A stretch of 6,397 nt of DNA, taken from contig JAESUD010000060.1 in the NCBI GenBank assembly GCA_016763335.1, forward strand, positions 1 to 6,397, given 5' to 3'. A program made the translations under genes and the position numbers. Positions 4,964 to 6,397 of this stretch are shown here, one piece after another. Numbering within the stretch: the stretch's first letter is position 1; each line of letters begins with the position of its first letter. The notes beneath the pieces were generated by a model. The model was not told where the DNA came from, searched no databases, and was given only the letters and a program-made list of their open reading frames with translations. This DNA is from Emcibacteraceae bacterium. GTDB lineage: Bacteria; Pseudomonadota; Alphaproteobacteria; Sphingomonadales; Emcibacteraceae.

Positions 4964-6304
4964 TTATGAAATATCGCCATTTAACCTTGCTTTCACCCGG
5001 TCCGCGCCAATTAGTGGCAGCAATGTTCCCATTTCCGGGCCATGGCCCATGCCCGTGACCGCTTGACGTAATGGCATAAACAGCATTTTACCTTTAGCAC
5101 CCGTTTGTTCTTTAACAGCCGTTGTCCATGCTTTCCATGTTGTCTCGTCCCAATCACCATCTGGCAACAATGCTGCCGCCTTGGCAATAAAATCCGCATC
5201 TTCAATAATCGGTGTGATCGGGCCATTAATAATGGTTAGCCATTCAGACACATCATCAAGATGCTTAATATTTGTTCTGGCGACATTCCAAATTGCTTCG
5301 TTAACCCCGTCCGGAAGGCGGTCTTTAACTGCATCATAATCCGTCACATGCAAAATTTTTGCGTTTAGTGTTTCAAGATCTTTGGGATCAAATTTTGCCG
5401 TAGCACGGCCGAACTTTGAAAACTCGAACCCTTCAATCAGCGGCTCAATGGATGTAAACGGCTCTATCGGGTCCGATGATCCAATCCTTGCCAGTAAACT
5501 AACGATGCTCATGGCTTCAAGTCCGTCATCTTCACGGTATGAGCGAATGCTTGCGGAACCAAGACGTTTTGAAAGCCCCTCACCCGCCGCGCCGGTAAGA
5601 AGCGAGAAATGAGCCATCCCCGGTGCCTTGGCACCAAGTGCTTCAAATAATTGGGTTTGCACTGCGCTATTGGCTGAATGATCTTCACCGCGCATAATAT
5701 GGGTGATTTCAAAATCAATATCATCAACAACACTTGGAAGTGTATATAGATATGTGCCGTCACCGCGCACCAAAATGGGATCGGATAATGCGCCAATGTC
5801 AAAATTTTGATGGCCTTTCACATGATCTTCCCATTCAACACGGGCCGGAACATTAAGTTTGAAACGCCAATGTGCTTTGCGACCTTCTGCTTCTAATTTT
5901 GTTTTTTCCTCGTCACTTAAATTAAGTCCGGCGCGGTCATATAATGGCGGCTTGCCTTGACCAAGTTGAACTTTTCTTTTCAAATCAAGTTCTTGTGCGG
6001 TTTCATAACAAGGATAAAGTCTTCCGTCCGCTTTAAGTTTTTCAACGGCGGCGTCATAACGGTCAAACCGATCAGACTGTTTTGCTGTCTCGTCCCAGTT
6101 AAGACCAAGCCAAAGCAGGTCTTCTTTAAGGCCGTCTTCATATGCTTTAGTTGAACGACCAAGGTCAGTATCATCAATACGCAGGAAAAACACACCGCCC
6201 ATTTTGCGGGCATAAAGCCAATTTGCAAGGGCAGTTCTCATATTTCCGACATGGAGCAGCCCGGTTGGGCTTGGGGCAAATCTTACTTTTACTTTTTCGG
6301 ACAT
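4964..6304 (-). CDS. gltX: Glutamate--tRNA ligase
   Basis: GluRS is a class I synthetase that attaches glutamate to tRNA-Glu. In most alphaproteobacteria it also charges tRNA-Gln, with GatCAB amidating the product. The 446-residue protein begins MSEKVKVRFAPSPTGLLHVG, with the HIGH-type motif HVGN at 18-21. FFLRIDDTD follows, then the mid-domain IMRGEDHSANSAVQT, and the KMSKS-type motif GLSKRLGS at 243-250 with the catalytic lysine K246. Residues from about 330 form the helical anticodon-binding region, ending AVTGMGHGPEMGTLLPLIG. The CxC zinc motif of E. coli-type GluRS is missing; only one cysteine sits there (LYPCYET). The HVGNMRTAL and IDDTD style resembles the second GltX group found in alphaproteobacteria, which often carry two copies; a second copy cannot be judged from this window. 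Start ATG 6304 has AGGA eight bases upstream. gltX is the first visible gene of the gltX-cysS-trmJ cluster. Confidence 0.97.
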   Translation of the reverse strand: MSEKVKVRFAPSPTGLLHVGNMRTALANWLYARKMGGVFFLRIDDTDLGRSTKAYEDGLKEDLLWLGLNWDETAKQSDRFDRYDAAVEKLKADGRLYPCYETAQELDLKRKVQLGQGKPPLYDRAGLNLSDEEKTKLEAEGRKAHWRFKLNVPARVEWEDHVKGHQNFDIGALSDPILVRGDGTYLYTLPSVVDDIDFEITHIMRGEDHSANSAVQTQLFEALGAKAPGMAHFSLLTGAAGEGLSKRLGSASIRSYREDDGLEAMSIVSLLARIGSSDPIEPFTSIEPLIEGFEFSKFGRATAKFDPKDLETLNAKILHVTDYDAVKDRLPDGVNEAIWNVARTNIKHLDDVSEWLTIINGPITPIIEDADFIAKAAALLPDGDWDETTWKAWTTAVKEQTGAKGKMLFMPLRQAVTGMGHGPEMGTLLPLIGADRVKARLNGDIS

Positions 6305-6397
6305 TGTAGAATTCCTAATTATTTTTCTTGTCTCTATACCCGTTTGTTATCGGGTAGCGCCTATCACGGCCAAAATTCTTTTCTGTTATCTTTACAC
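6305..6397 (-). promoter_or_regulatory. gltX leader: ribosome binding site, hairpin and a weak promoter candidate
   Basis: Reading the minus strand, AGGA (6316-6313) sits eight bases before the gltX ATG. A hairpin of TACCCG, an eight-base loop and CGGGTA lies at 6356-6337. It is not followed by T residues, so it is not a terminator for the minus strand. A weak promoter candidate is TTGGCC (6373-6368) and GATAAC (6351-6346) at 16-base spacing, overlapping the hairpin. No reading frame can be assigned to the 93 bases at this edge, and the upstream gene, if any, is outside the window. Confidence 0.35.

Noticed and set aside
6337..6356. Hairpin upstream of gltX as a terminator of a preceding gene
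   Set aside because: The six-pair stem is not followed by a T-run on either strand.

Overview
The window looks like a stretch of an alphaproteobacterial chromosome with moderately low GC and AT-rich intergenic DNA. The evidence is the style of the ribosomal protein S4 (205 residues, no zinc-cysteine cluster), of the two aminoacyl-tRNA synthetases and of the TrmJ-type methyltransferase, plus a chemoreceptor with a long all-helical sensor domain. This placement is by recognition of protein families, not by a search. All the well-supported genes lie on the minus strand, so the text below follows transcription from right to left.

Region 6397-2760 is a translation-machinery operon: gltX (Glu-tRNA ligase), cysS (Cys-tRNA ligase) and a trmJ-like tRNA 2'-O-methyltransferase. 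gltX and cysS abut as TAAATG, and cysS overlaps trmJ by 16 bases. The trmJ reading frame is cut by an in-frame TGA, immediately followed by ATG, between the two halves of its knotted SPOUT domain. rpsD follows at 2617-2000. It has its own near-consensus sigma-70-type promoter just after the trmJ stop, a leader of about 105 nt with a hairpin, and a strong terminator at 1946-1980.

Region 1999-1546 is AT-rich and intergenic. It holds the terminator, a possible 43-residue small gene on the plus strand converging on it, a CtrA-box-like TTAA-N7-TTAA motif, and inverted repeats in front of the chemoreceptor.

Region 1545-1 is a methyl-accepting chemotaxis protein that leaves the window at the left edge. 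Its sensor domain is broken by a frameshift near 985-993. The window shows the first membrane helix, the sensor, the second membrane helix, HAMP, a charged coiled coil and the start of the signalling domain.

I see no mobile element, CRISPR array, tRNA or convincing new multi-gene system. The most unusual points are the two independent gene breaks (trmJ and the chemoreceptor), each resuming exactly at an ATG, and the possible small gene with its CtrA-like motif.
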